Of a DNA stretch of 14,429 bases, positions 1 to 7,784 are shown one piece after another; position 1 is the first letter of the stretch; each line of letters starts with the position of its first letter. Source of the stretch: Candidatus Cloacimonadota bacterium (GTDB taxonomy: Bacteria; Cloacimonadota; Cloacimonadia; Cloacimonadales; TCS61); the NCBI GenBank assembly GCA_016931665.1, contig JAFGEH010000098.1:1-14429 (forward strand), written 5' to 3'. Under the pieces are notes generated by a model. It saw only the letters and a program-made list of their open reading frames with translations. It had not been told where the DNA came from and ran no database searches. The position numbers were made by a program, and so were the translations under genes.

Positions 1-122
1 CTGAAGATCTGTCTGATGGCTTTATTAGATATACGGGTAGCTGCGAACTGGTAGAAGGCATAAGCTTCTTCTTCCCGGCGGATACCGATGTCCATCAGTT
101 CCCTGAATTTTTCTTTATCCAT
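1..122 (-). CDS. Ferritin/rubrerythrin-like protein, N-terminal fragment
   Basis: Forty codons are visible from an ATG at 122 before the window ends. The peptide begins MDKEKFRELMDIGIRREEEA and continues AYAFYQFAATRISNKAIRQIF. The E-E-E-A-Y-A-F-Y pattern in an early helix is typical of the first helix of ferritin-like di-iron proteins, where Glu is a metal ligand. The start is supported by a ribosome binding site (AGAGG) about six bases upstream, and it lies 14 bp after the fdhA stop, so it is probably the next gene of the operon. Family members act in peroxide or oxygen detoxification, which would suit protection of oxygen-sensitive Fe-S and Sec enzymes. Only one helix is seen, so the family assignment is tentative. 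Confidence 0.55.
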   Translation of the reverse strand, partial: MDKEKFRELMDIGIRREEEAYAFYQFAATRISNKAIRQIF

Positions 123-136
123 TTTTTACCTCTATT

Positions 137-2827
137 TCAGCTTATTTTGGTGATTCTGGCGGCACATACCTTGTATTCGGGTATTTTAGCCACCGGATCC
201 AGGGCAGGGTTGGTCAGGCGGTTGGCGGGAGATTCTTTATAATGGAAGGGAATGTAGATAACGCCTGTCGAGATCTTCCTGGTTACAAAGGCAGGAGCAG
301 TTATTTCACCCCGGCGGGTGGCAATCTTGATGGTTTCGCTGTTGGCTATACCCAGAGATTCTGCATCGTCCACCGAGATCATGACCATAGGTCCAGCCAG
401 TCTGTTTATGCCGCTGGTTTTTCTGGTCATGGTGCCGGTATGGAACTGCTGCAGAACACGTCCGGTAGTCAGGATCAGGGGATATTCTTCATCGGGTAAT
501 TCATCCGGTTCGATAAATTCGATGCCCCGCAGCATACCCAAGCCTCGGGAGAAGCGGTCTTTATGCAGATAGGCAGTTCCGGGATGGGTGTCCGTTGGAC
601 ATGGCCATTGCAGGCCGGTGCGTCCCACTCTTTCCCAGGTAATTCCTCCGTACTGGGGGGTGAGTTCGTTAACTTCGCGGCAGATATCCCGGGCATCACG
701 ATAAGACCAGTCGGAACCCATTTTATTGGCTATCATCTGGATGATTTCCCAATCTTCTTTGGCTTCACCGGGAGGATTGAGCGCTTTCCTGATCCTCTGG
801 ACCCGTCTTTCCGTGTTAGTGAAGTGTCCGTCCTTCTCGGCATAAGCGACTGCCGGTAACACGACATCGGCGAATTCAGCCGTTTCAGTCATAAACATAT
901 CCTGTACTACCAGAAAATCAATCTTCTCCAGGGCGGCGATCACGTGATGCTGGTCGGGATCGCTGAGGTAGGGGTTTTCGCCCATAACATATAGGGCTTT
1001 CAGGCTTCCTTCGTAGGCCTTATCCAACATATCAACAACAGTTAAACCTACTTTTCCGCTGAGTTCACAATTCCAGGCTTGCTCGAATTTCTGCCGGGCT
1101 TTTTCATCGGTAACGCTCTGGTACCCAGCAAACACGTTGGGCAATCCTCCCATATCACAGGCACCCTGCACATTGGATTGTCCGCGCAGAGGATTTACCC
1201 CACCTCCGGCTTTGCCCAGGTTGCCACAGATCATCTGCAGGTTGGCAGTTGACATCACATTATCGCGTCCGGTGGTATGCTGGGTGATGCCCATGGCGTA
1301 GAAGATGGCAGCGGTTTCGGCTTTAGCGAACATTTCTGCGATTTCCACTAGTTTCGCCGCTGGAATACCGGATATCTTTTCAACATTGGCGGGAGAATAT
1401 TTTTCTTTCATCACTTCATTTTTCAGTTCATCGAATTTTTCCAGCCTGTTTTCGATGAATTCTTTATCTTCCCAGCCATTCTGCAGGATCACCTGCATCA
1501 GGCAGTTAAAGATAGCCACATCCGATCCCGGCCGTTGAGCAACGTAGATCTCGGCGTAATCGGCCATGGTTATCCTCTTGGGATCGATTACAATCAGTTT
1601 AGTAAGCCCTTCGCGTACTGCCTGTTTAATACGGGCAGCGATCACGGGATGGGCAGCGCCGGTATCGGAACCGATGATCATGATCACATCGGCTTTCTTG
1701 ATTCCAGCGATATCATTTGTCATAGCACCACTGCCAAAGGAAGCGGCCAGACCGGCCACTGTGGAGCTGTGTCAGAGACGGGCACAATGATCAACATTAT
1801 TGGTGCCCACCTCCCTGCGCATGAATTTCTGGAATACATAATTCTCTTCGTTGGTTACTTTGGCCGAAGCCAGTCCGGCCAGGGCATCACTGCCGAATTC
1901 ATCCCTGATCAGCCTGAATTTATCAGCGATCAGAGCAATCGCTTCTTCCCAGTCCGCTTCTCTGAACTTGCCATTCTCCTTGATCAGAGGAGTGGTCAAC
2001 CTTTCAGAACTACCCACGAAATCGAAAGCATAGCGGCCTTTAACGCAGAGCATGCCGCTGTTGGTGGGTGAATCTTCCACACCAGTTATCCGGATGATCT
2101 TGTTCTTACGACGATCGACATGAAGTACAAGCTGGCATCCCACGCCGCAATAGGGGCAGACGGTTTCTACTTTGTCCAATTCCCAGTTTCTGGCCACACC
2201 TCTGGCGTTCTTATCGATGATAGCACCCACCGGGCATAGCTGAACACATTCGCCGCACTGCACACAGGTTGAGGTTCCCATCTTCAGATCATTGTCAAAA
2301 ACGATCTTGGTCTCAAATCCGCGATTCGCAAAATTGAGGACTTCATTCACCACATTCTGGTTACAGCCCACCACACAACGGCCGCAGGAAATACATTTGT
2401 CTCTTTCCACATAGACAAACTCGCTGCTGTCGTCAATCGGATACCTTTCCTGCTCAAAATGAAAGCTGGGACGTTCTATCCCCAGATAATAGGCAGCATC
2501 CTGCAGTTCGCAGTTGCCATTCTGCTCGCAGGACAGGCAATCATGCCGTCCCGAGGAAAGAGCCAGATCGACCACCACCCGCTGAGCATTTTTAACTTTT
2601 TCCGTGTCTGTGGAAACAACCATCCCTTCGCGGACTGGCAGGTTGCAGGAGGTTGGCAATCCGGGGGTTCCTTCCACTTCCACCACACAGGCCCGGCATT
2701 TGGCGGCAGGACCGGTTCGGGGATGATAACAAAGATGAGGAATGTAAATCCCACTCCGCAGGGCAGCATTCAAAACTGTTTCCCCGGGGGAAGCCTCAAT
2801 CTCTTGACCATTGATAATAATCTTCAT
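137..2827 (-). CDS. fdhA: Selenocysteine-containing formate dehydrogenase alpha subunit with NuoG/HydA-like N-terminus
   Basis: This 896-residue molybdopterin oxidoreductase is expected to interconvert formate and CO2. A conceptual stop (UGA, 1772-1774) splits the frame, but it falls exactly at the active site: NNVDHCARL-U-HSSTVAGLAA, matching the family pattern CAR(V/L)-U-H. Residue 352 is therefore read as selenocysteine. Domains in order: NuoG-type [2Fe-2S] (C33, C44, C47, C61); His/Cys [4Fe-4S] (H95, C97, C100, C106); two-cluster ferredoxin (C145, C148, C151, C155 and C188, C191, C194, C198); the molybdopterin-enzyme [4Fe-4S] (C224, C227, C231, C261); then the pterin-binding catalytic region, containing RGQSNVQGACDMG and, near the end, GRVLQQFHTGTMTRKTSG. 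The extra N-terminal clusters are those of soluble NAD-linked formate dehydrogenases, which pass electrons to NuoE/NuoF partners, here the two sets just upstream. No signal peptide is visible, so it is likely cytoplasmic. The ATG at 2827 has an AAGGAAG ribosome binding site. The terminal stop is also UGA. Confidence 0.95.
1742..1760 (-). promoter_or_regulatory. Bacterial SECIS hairpin in fdhA mRNA
   Basis: On the mRNA strand, AGTGGCC (1760-1754) and GGCCGCT (1748-1742) form a 7-bp stem with one G-U pair, closing the loop GGTCT (1753-1749). GGUCU is the loop recognised by the elongation factor SelB in E. coli fdhF. The loop begins 19 nt after the UGA, the same spacing as I recall for E. coli fdhF. 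The hairpin lies inside the coding region, as bacterial SECIS elements do. Confidence 0.9.
1772..1774 (-). other. Selenocysteine codon (UGA) of fdhA
   Basis: This in-frame TGA sits between CARL and HSST in fdhA, the position of the Mo/W-ligating Sec (or Cys) in formate dehydrogenases. The frame is open and homologous on both sides (351 codons before, 544 after), with no base insertion or loss. A SECIS-type hairpin follows directly. Recoding, not a nonsense mutation, is the natural reading. Confidence 0.95.
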
Positions 2828-2949
2828 TTCATCAACTTCCTTTTCTTAATTATATTTATTTTCATGTTTTTCAGGTGATTTTGATTATAAATTCCGCTGT
2901 TAACGTCAAGTAATTCCTGGATTCCGCTATTGTTGACAGATTAGGCATC
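2828..2949 (-). promoter_or_regulatory. Intergenic gap before fdhA with possible internal promoter and paired direct repeats
   Basis: This is the only sizeable gap (122 bp) inside the cluster. On the minus strand there is a TATAAT (2889-2884) preceded by TTGACG (2909-2904), but the spacer is only 14 nt, so the promoter call is weak. An 8-bp direct repeat, ATTCCGCT on the plus strand at 2891-2898 and 2921-2928, is spaced exactly 30 bp; each copy is followed by a GTTAAC or TTGAC-like sequence. This could be a regulator site allowing fdhA to be expressed separately. No terminator hairpin was seen. Confidence 0.3.
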
Positions 2950-4509
2950 TTATTTCATCCTTTTCAGGAAATCCTGCCTGAAATTATCCACAGCGCTTTT
3001 AATGGGCATCAGCAGAGATTGACCCAGAGCACAGAAGGAAGTCTGCTGCATAGCTTCCGAGATCCGCACCATTTCCTGCAGGTCTTCTTCTCTGCCCCGG
3101 CCCTGCCGGACTTCATTGATAATCTCAAAGAGCAATTCATTACCTTTAGCGCAAGGCGTGCATTTCCCGCAGGATTCATGGCGGAAGAACCTGATCACTG
3201 ACCAGAGCATATCAACCATGTCGGCATCTTCATTCATTACCAGGATGGCTCCGGAACCCAGGACGGCAGAATATTCCCGTAGATTATTGTAATCCATTTT
3301 CACATCAAGCAGGCTGTTGGGAAGAAAGACACCGGCAGCTCCTCCTACCAGGGCTGCTTTGAATTTGCGGTTATTTTTTACGCCGCCTCCATACTGTTCG
3401 ATGATAGTGCGCAGGGTAGTACCCATATCCACTTCGCAGAGCCCGGGCATCATCACATCTCCCAGAATGGTGTAAACTTTGGTGCCGGTGCATTTATCCG
3501 TACCGAATCCCTGAAACCATTCAGCACCATTCCTGAGGATAGCCGGGATATTGGCAATGGTTTCCACATTATTAACCACGGTAGGTTTCTGCCAGGCTCC
3601 CTTCACTCCCGGAAACGGTGGTTTGGAGCGTGGTTGCCCCCTCTTGCCTTCCATAGATTCGATCAGAGCAGTTTCTTCACCGCAGACATAAGCCCCGGCT
3701 CCCACTTTGATCTCAATATCCAGGTTGAATCCGCTATCAAAGATGTTTTTACCCAGTAATCCGTATTCATGCGCCTGTTCAATAGCCTGCCGCAAACGTT
3801 CAATACAGAGGCTGTATTCTCCTCTGATATAGATATAAGCTTTGGTAGCCCCCACAGCGTAACAGCTGATCATCAATCCTTCCAGAAGTTTATGGGGATC
3901 CCCTTCCATGATCAGCCTGTCTTTGAATGTACCCGGTTCCCCTTCATCTGCATTGATTACGAAATATTTCTGATCAGCTTCCAGGGGAGCGGTAAAACTC
4001 CACTTCAATCCGGTGGGGAATCCGGCACCACCCCGTCCGCGGAGACCTGATTGCTTAACTTCTTCCACAATTTCGCCCGGCTTCATTTCCAGCAGAGCTT
4101 TTTCCCAGGCTTCATAACCGCCGGTACCAATGTATTCTTCAATATCTTCCGGATTAATCAGACCGGAGTTATCCAGCACGATACGGCGCCGATAATTGAA
4201 ATCGTAACCTCGCGTCAGGGATGGTTTCATGGTAAGACGTGAGACCTGGCGGCCTTTGAGGAAATGTTCCTCCACTATTTCCGGGATGTCCTCCAGCTTA
4301 ACGTTAACATAGGTAACCTGGCCGGGATAGACCATCAGGGTGACCCCGGTGCCGAAGAACCCCAGAGATCCGGCTTCCAGAACGTTAACTTCATCGGTGA
4401 GTTGAGAGCGGTTCAATTCCTGATTCAGCAGAGCTTCAATTTCACGGGCTCCAGCTTTCAGGGATTGATCATCGATACCTATCAGGACCGTCATTCTGTA
4501 GAATTTCAT
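2950..4509 (-). CDS. nuoF: NuoF-like NADH:acceptor oxidoreductase subunit, short form (NuoF2)
   Basis: A 519-residue flavoprotein of the NuoF/HoxF/HydB family, expected to bind FMN and NAD(H) and exchange electrons with FdhA or another partner. Visible parts: an N-terminal thioredoxin-like domain (1-95), the FMN/NADH core with GRGGAGFPTGLKW (158-170) and NADEGEPGTFKDR (186-198), and the C-terminal [4Fe-4S] site ESCGKCTPC plus C493 (C447, C450, C453, C493). The thioredoxin-like domain has no cysteines: positions that hold Cys in the neighbouring long NuoF are G11/I12, S16, S48 and F52, so it cannot carry a [2Fe-2S] cluster. It also lacks the C-terminal two-[4Fe-4S] ferredoxin domain of NuoF1. 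It overlaps the preceding nuoE by 4 bp (ATGA) with a GGAGGT ribosome binding site, and it directly precedes fdhA, so it is the most likely direct diaphorase of FdhA. Confidence 0.93.
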   Translation of the reverse strand: MKFYRMTVLIGIDDQSLKAGAREIEALLNQELNRSQLTDEVNVLEAGSLGFFGTGVTLMVYPGQVTYVNVKLEDIPEIVEEHFLKGRQVSRLTMKPSLTRGYDFNYRRRIVLDNSGLINPEDIEEYIGTGGYEAWEKALLEMKPGEIVEEVKQSGLRGRGGAGFPTGLKWSFTAPLEADQKYFVINADEGEPGTFKDRLIMEGDPHKLLEGLMISCYAVGATKAYIYIRGEYSLCIERLRQAIEQAHEYGLLGKNIFDSGFNLDIEIKVGAGAYVCGEETALIESMEGKRGQPRSKPPFPGVKGAWQKPTVVNNVETIANIPAILRNGAEWFQGFGTDKCTGTKVYTILGDVMMPGLCEVDMGTTLRTIIEQYGGGVKNNRKFKAALVGGAAGVFLPNSLLDVKMDYNNLREYSAVLGSGAILVMNEDADMVDMLWSVIRFFRHESCGKCTPCAKGNELLFEIINEVRQGRGREEDLQEMVRISEAMQQTSFCALGQSLLMPIKSAVDNFRQDFLKRMK

Positions 4510-4964
4510 GCCTGACCTCCTTGATACTTCTCGATGATGCTGATTATTTTCTCTTCATTCAAGTCGCCGTAGACAGTATCGCTGATCATCATGACCGGTG
4601 CGTTGCCGCATACACCCAGACAGGCACACAATTCCAGGGTAAAAAGACCGTCTCCGGTAGTTTCCCCCAGTTTCACCCCCAGAACCCGCAGCAGGATGGC
4701 CAGAATTTTCTCCGATCCTGCCAGAAAACAGGGCGGTGATTCACAGAGACGGATGATATATTTACCCCGGGGCCTGGTGCTGTACATGGTATAGAAGGTC
4801 AGAACCCCCTGAATGTGGCTGACCGGGATACGAAGGTATTCACTGACCTCCCGGATAGCTTCCTCTGAAATATAATGCTGGGGATGGCTATCCTGTATAT
4901 CGTGCAGGATGGAAATCAGATTCTCCTGTTCCGGACTGTATTTAATGTAAATTTCCTCGTACAT
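4506..4964 (-). CDS. nuoE: NuoE-like [2Fe-2S] subunit (NuoE2)
   Basis: A 152-residue thioredoxin-fold [2Fe-2S] protein of the NuoE/HydC family that pairs with NuoF. Ligands are C74-x4-C79 and C115-x3-C119, with an extra C113. The N-terminal helical part (SEEAIREVSEYLRIPVSHI, then GVLTFYTMY) is the usual NuoE helical bundle. I chose the ATG at 4964 over the GTG two codons upstream because the GAGG ribosome binding site then lies 5 nt away, whereas the GTG would sit inside it. It starts 15 bp after nuoF1 and overlaps nuoF2 by 4 bp, implying coupled translation and a NuoE2-NuoF2 pair. Confidence 0.92.
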   Translation of the reverse strand: MYEEIYIKYSPEQENLISILHDIQDSHPQHYISEEAIREVSEYLRIPVSHIQGVLTFYTMYSTRPRGKYIIRLCESPPCFLAGSEKILAILLRVLGVKLGETTGDGLFTLELCACLGVCGNAPVMMISDTVYGDLNEEKIISIIEKYQGGQA

Positions 4965-4979
4965 TGTCACCTCAATCTA

Positions 4980-6830
4980 TTATTTATACAATTTTGTAAA
5001 TTCTGCAGCTGTATCCTGTCGCAGGTCAGCACTGACACCGGGAAACCTGGATATGGCACCAACCGGGCAAACTTCCTGGCAGGTACCGCATTTCACGCAA
5101 TCCGCCTGTGTTATCTCGTACTTATCTTCCCGGCTGCCGAAAATACACTGAACCGGACATTTACGGGCACAGAGCGAACAGCCTATACATTTTTCCTTGT
5201 CGATATGATAATGCAGCAGCTCCTGGCAGACCAGGGATGGGCAACTGCGGCTGAGGATATGTTCTTCATATTCCGAGCGGAAATAACGGAGCGTGCTGAG
5301 CACAGGATTGGGGGCTGCCTGTCCCAGGCCGCACAGGGAAAGTTCCTTGATGCTTTTGCCCAGTACTTCCAGCTGATTCAGAAGCTCTATTGTTCCTTCG
5401 CCCCGGGTAATTTTCTCCAGGATGCTGTGCATTTCTTTCAGTCCAACCCGGCAGGGTGTGCATTTTCCGCAGGATTCTTCCAGAGAGAATTCCAGGAAAT
5501 ATTTAGCCACGTTAACCATGCAGTTGGAATCATCCATCACGATAACGCCACCGGAACCCATCATAGCACCTTTTTCACGTAAAGATTCATAGTCAATCCT
5601 GGTATCGAGGTGTTCGCTGGTAAGGCATCCTCCGGAAGGACCGCCTAGCTGCACTGCCTTGAATTTCTTGCCGGCAGCCAGTCCACCCCCCACTTCAAAG
5701 ATCAATTCCTGCAGCGTAATTCCCATGGGGACTTCCACCAGGCCAGTATTTTTAACATCACCTGTGAGGGCAAAAACTTTAGTGCCTTTGCTTGTTTCCG
5801 TACCCATGGAGGCAAACCAGTCCGGCCCTTTCTGGATGATGGCGGAGAGATTGGCCAGAGTTTCCACATTATTCACCAGGGTAGGCTTCCCCCAGAGGCC
5901 GAAGGTGGAGGGATAGGGTGGTTTGGGATTGGGTTGGCCCCTGCGGCCTTCGATGGAAGAAATGAGAGCAGTTTCTTCGCCACAGACGAAGGCGCCGGCG
6001 CCGGTTCTGACTTCTGCTGTAAAGGAAAAACCAGAACCAAAAATGTCATCTCCCAGCAGCCCCAGATCCCGGGCATCCTGCACGGCTTTTTTGATACGTT
6101 TGATAGCCAGGGGGTACTCCGCCCTGATGTAGAAGTAACCAGACGATGCACCCGTGCTGTAAGCTGCAATCAGCATTCCTTCCAGTACCCGGTGAGGATC
6201 ACCTTCCAGAAGAGAACGATCCATGAAAGCTCCCGGATCACCTTCATCGCCATTACAGATTATATATTTCGGCTGAACCGGATTCTGATTGACCAGCTGC
6301 CATTTCAACCAGGTGGGGAATCCGCCTCCACCCCGGCCCCGTAAGCCGGATCTTTTTATAACATCGATCACCTGTTCGGGCGTCATTTCCGTAAGAGCTT
6401 TTCCCAGGGCTTCATACCCTCCCACAGCGATGTATTCCCCGATCTTTTCTGGATCGATATATCCGCAATTGGCCAGGGCAACCTTCTTCTGCTTCCGGTA
6501 GAACGGTATCTCGCTTTTAGTGACAAGCGGAGTACCTTCATCTTCGTGCAGCATCAGGCGCTGCAGGGGTCTGCCCTTGATGAAATGCTCCTGAACCATA
6601 TCTTCCACATCTTCAACTTTCACATGCTTGTAGAAAACACCTTCAGGATAGATGAGCATTACCGGCCCGTAATCACAGGGTCCCATACAGCCGGTCTCAA
6701 TGATATTAACCTCATCCTGCAGGTGATTTTCTGTTAATACCTGCTCCAGTTTCTCCCTGATCTTGAGGGCACCGGCCGATACGCAGCCCGATCCGCAGCA
6801 GAGCAGGACATCAATGTGTTTCAAAGACAT
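4980..6830 (-). CDS. nuoF: NuoF-like NAD(P)H/ferredoxin oxidoreductase subunit, long form (NuoF1; HydB/HndC type)
   Basis: A 616-residue flavoprotein with the layout of HydB/HndC of multimeric [FeFe]-hydrogenases. In order: a thioredoxin-like [2Fe-2S] domain (C11/C12, C16, C48, C52), the FMN/NADH core with GRGGGGFPTWLKW (165-177), the SLBB region, the [4Fe-4S] site ESCGKCTPC plus C500 (C454, C457, C460, C500), and a C-terminal ferredoxin domain with two [4Fe-4S] clusters (C548, C551, C554, C558 and C578, C581, C584, C588). The ferredoxin tail is the part associated with ferredoxin coupling in bifurcating HydABC enzymes. The glycine-rich loop has Trp at 174 where NuoF2 and most relatives have Gly. 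The ATG at 6830 follows an AGGGGG ribosome binding site, 8 bp after the HndB-like gene. Partners could be FdhA or a hydrogenase catalytic subunit encoded elsewhere. Confidence 0.94.
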   Translation of the reverse strand: MSLKHIDVLLCCGSGCVSAGALKIREKLEQVLTENHLQDEVNIIETGCMGPCDYGPVMLIYPEGVFYKHVKVEDVEDMVQEHFIKGRPLQRLMLHEDEGTPLVTKSEIPFYRKQKKVALANCGYIDPEKIGEYIAVGGYEALGKALTEMTPEQVIDVIKRSGLRGRGGGGFPTWLKWQLVNQNPVQPKYIICNGDEGDPGAFMDRSLLEGDPHRVLEGMLIAAYSTGASSGYFYIRAEYPLAIKRIKKAVQDARDLGLLGDDIFGSGFSFTAEVRTGAGAFVCGEETALISSIEGRRGQPNPKPPYPSTFGLWGKPTLVNNVETLANLSAIIQKGPDWFASMGTETSKGTKVFALTGDVKNTGLVEVPMGITLQELIFEVGGGLAAGKKFKAVQLGGPSGGCLTSEHLDTRIDYESLREKGAMMGSGGVIVMDDSNCMVNVAKYFLEFSLEESCGKCTPCRVGLKEMHSILEKITRGEGTIELLNQLEVLGKSIKELSLCGLGQAAPNPVLSTLRYFRSEYEEHILSRSCPSLVCQELLHYHIDKEKCIGCSLCARKCPVQCIFGSREDKYEITQADCVKCGTCQEVCPVGAISRFPGVSADLRQDTAAEFTKLYK

Positions 6831-6838
6831 TCATCCCC

Positions 6839-7207
6839 CTACTTATTCTCTGCAGCTACCACGAAATCACTGACCACTTTGCCGTTTACTATATGCTCCG
6901 CTACAATTTTCCGGGCATTTTCCGGGGTAACATTGCCATAGGTAACCACAGGTTTCCCCTCTTCAATAATATCTACTACCGGTTCCAGGGAAGAGAGTCC
7001 TTTCTCCCCTGTCTGGGTAACCAGGACATCGGTCAGCTGCCGCTGGGATATTTCCTGCAGCAACACCTTCATAACTTCCCTGGCACCCATGGCTATGCCG
7101 GAAGTACCCATACCAACGACCACTTTGATCCGGTGGGAGGCACTGCGCAGTTTCATTTCCTGCTGGGCTTTTTCCCGGATTTTTCTCAATTCCTCCAAAG
7201 TTTTCAT
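6839..7207 (-). CDS. HndB-like thioredoxin-fold protein lacking all cluster cysteines
   Basis: A 122-residue protein of the (2Fe-2S) ferredoxin/HndB family, usually a small [2Fe-2S] subunit of NADP-reducing hydrogenases. Conserved family segments are present: VVVGMGTSGIAMGAREV, VTQTGEKGLSSLEPVVDI and VTYGNVTPENARKIVAEHIV. The expected ligands are gone: Ser36 replaces Cys in GTCGIA, and Glu68 and Ser72 replace the two Cys of GCIGLC. There is no cysteine anywhere in the protein, so it cannot bind an Fe-S cluster by the usual mode. The N-terminus (1-25) is a charged helix. The start overlaps the ATPase stop (ATGA) and has a GGAGG site. A structural or docking role within the diaphorase complex is my inference. 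Confidence 0.85.
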   Translation of the reverse strand: MKTLEELRKIREKAQQEMKLRSASHRIKVVVGMGTSGIAMGAREVMKVLLQEISQRQLTDVLVTQTGEKGLSSLEPVVDIIEEGKPVVTYGNVTPENARKIVAEHIVNGKVVSDFVVAAENK

Positions 7208-7779
7208 TGATATTCCTCCATTTTTATTTTTTTTATTCCTGATTGAATTACATCCTCTAAATAATCAATGACATCCGGATAAGTAAGGGGAACAACGCCC
7301 AGGACATCTTTGATATCCGGAGTAGAAAATATAAATTCCAGCACTTCCCCATCCAGCTTAATCCTTTTCAGATGAATAAAATAATCTGTATTCGGGTGAC
7401 CGATAATGCCGGCCAGCAGAGTATCCGAAATTTTCCCCAGCGGCAGGCGGTCAATATGGTCATACCTGAACTCTGCTGTAATTTCGGTCCCTTTTCCCAG
7501 TTCACTGGTGATCCGAAAATTTCCCTGACTGTTCTCGGCATTCTGTTTGAACAGGGGAATTCCCAGGCCAACTTTTTTTACCCGTTCCGTTTTGGTAGTA
7601 TAGAAGGGATCATGGACTTTTACCAGGGTATCCTGATCCATTCCGGTACCATCATCTTTAATTCTGATGATCAGGCTGTTCCGCATGATATTCAATTCGA
7701 TATTGATCCAGATATTCCGGGCTTGAGCCCGAACCGAATTTTCTACAATATCCAGAATATGAAGCGAAAGATCCTGCAT
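7204..7779 (-). CDS. GHKL-type ATPase (histidine-kinase-like ATP-binding protein)
   Basis: A 191-residue single-domain protein with the ATP-binding fold of histidine kinases and anti-sigma factors: N box DIVENSVRAQA (N14), G1 box DDGTGMD (42-48), the segment FYTTKTERVKKVGLGIPLF with GLG at 71-73, and FRITSELGKGTEI. It has no phospho-acceptor histidine domain, sensor or membrane segment, so it is not a complete kinase. The C-terminal 80 residues are a separate, unrecognised part. I chose the ATG at 7779 over the TTG at 7788 because the AAAGG site is 9 nt from the ATG but touches the TTG. It lies between nuoE1 and the HndB-like gene, a placement I recall in clostridial hydrogenase operons. Substrate and partner are unknown. 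Confidence 0.85.
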   Translation of the reverse strand: MQDLSLHILDIVENSVRAQARNIWINIELNIMRNSLIIRIKDDGTGMDQDTLVKVHDPFYTTKTERVKKVGLGIPLFKQNAENSQGNFRITSELGKGTEITAEFRYDHIDRLPLGKISDTLLAGIIGHPNTDYFIHLKRIKLDGEVLEFIFSTPDIKDVLGVVPLTYPDVIDYLEDVIQSGIKKIKMEEYQ

Positions 7780-7784
7780 CAGTA

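Noticed and set aside
137..139. Terminal UGA of fdhA as a second selenocysteine codon
   Set aside because: No GGUCU hairpin follows, the protein already ends at the usual length, and a ribosome binding site and new gene start come next.
1772..1774. Nonsense mutation or pseudogene in fdhA
   Set aside because: The UGA is at the active-site position, a SECIS hairpin follows, and both halves are full length and intact.
1535..2071. 178-codon open frame on the plus strand
   Set aside because: Antisense to the fdhA active-site region; composition follows the complement of the real gene.
2933..2938. Plus-strand TTGACA as a -35 promoter element
   Set aside because: No -10 box at 16-18 nt, and it would only drive antisense transcription into nuoF2.
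4875..5582. 235-codon open frame on the plus strand
   Set aside because: It lies wholly antisense to nuoF1 and nuoE2, has no recognisable domain and no ribosome binding site; a shadow frame.
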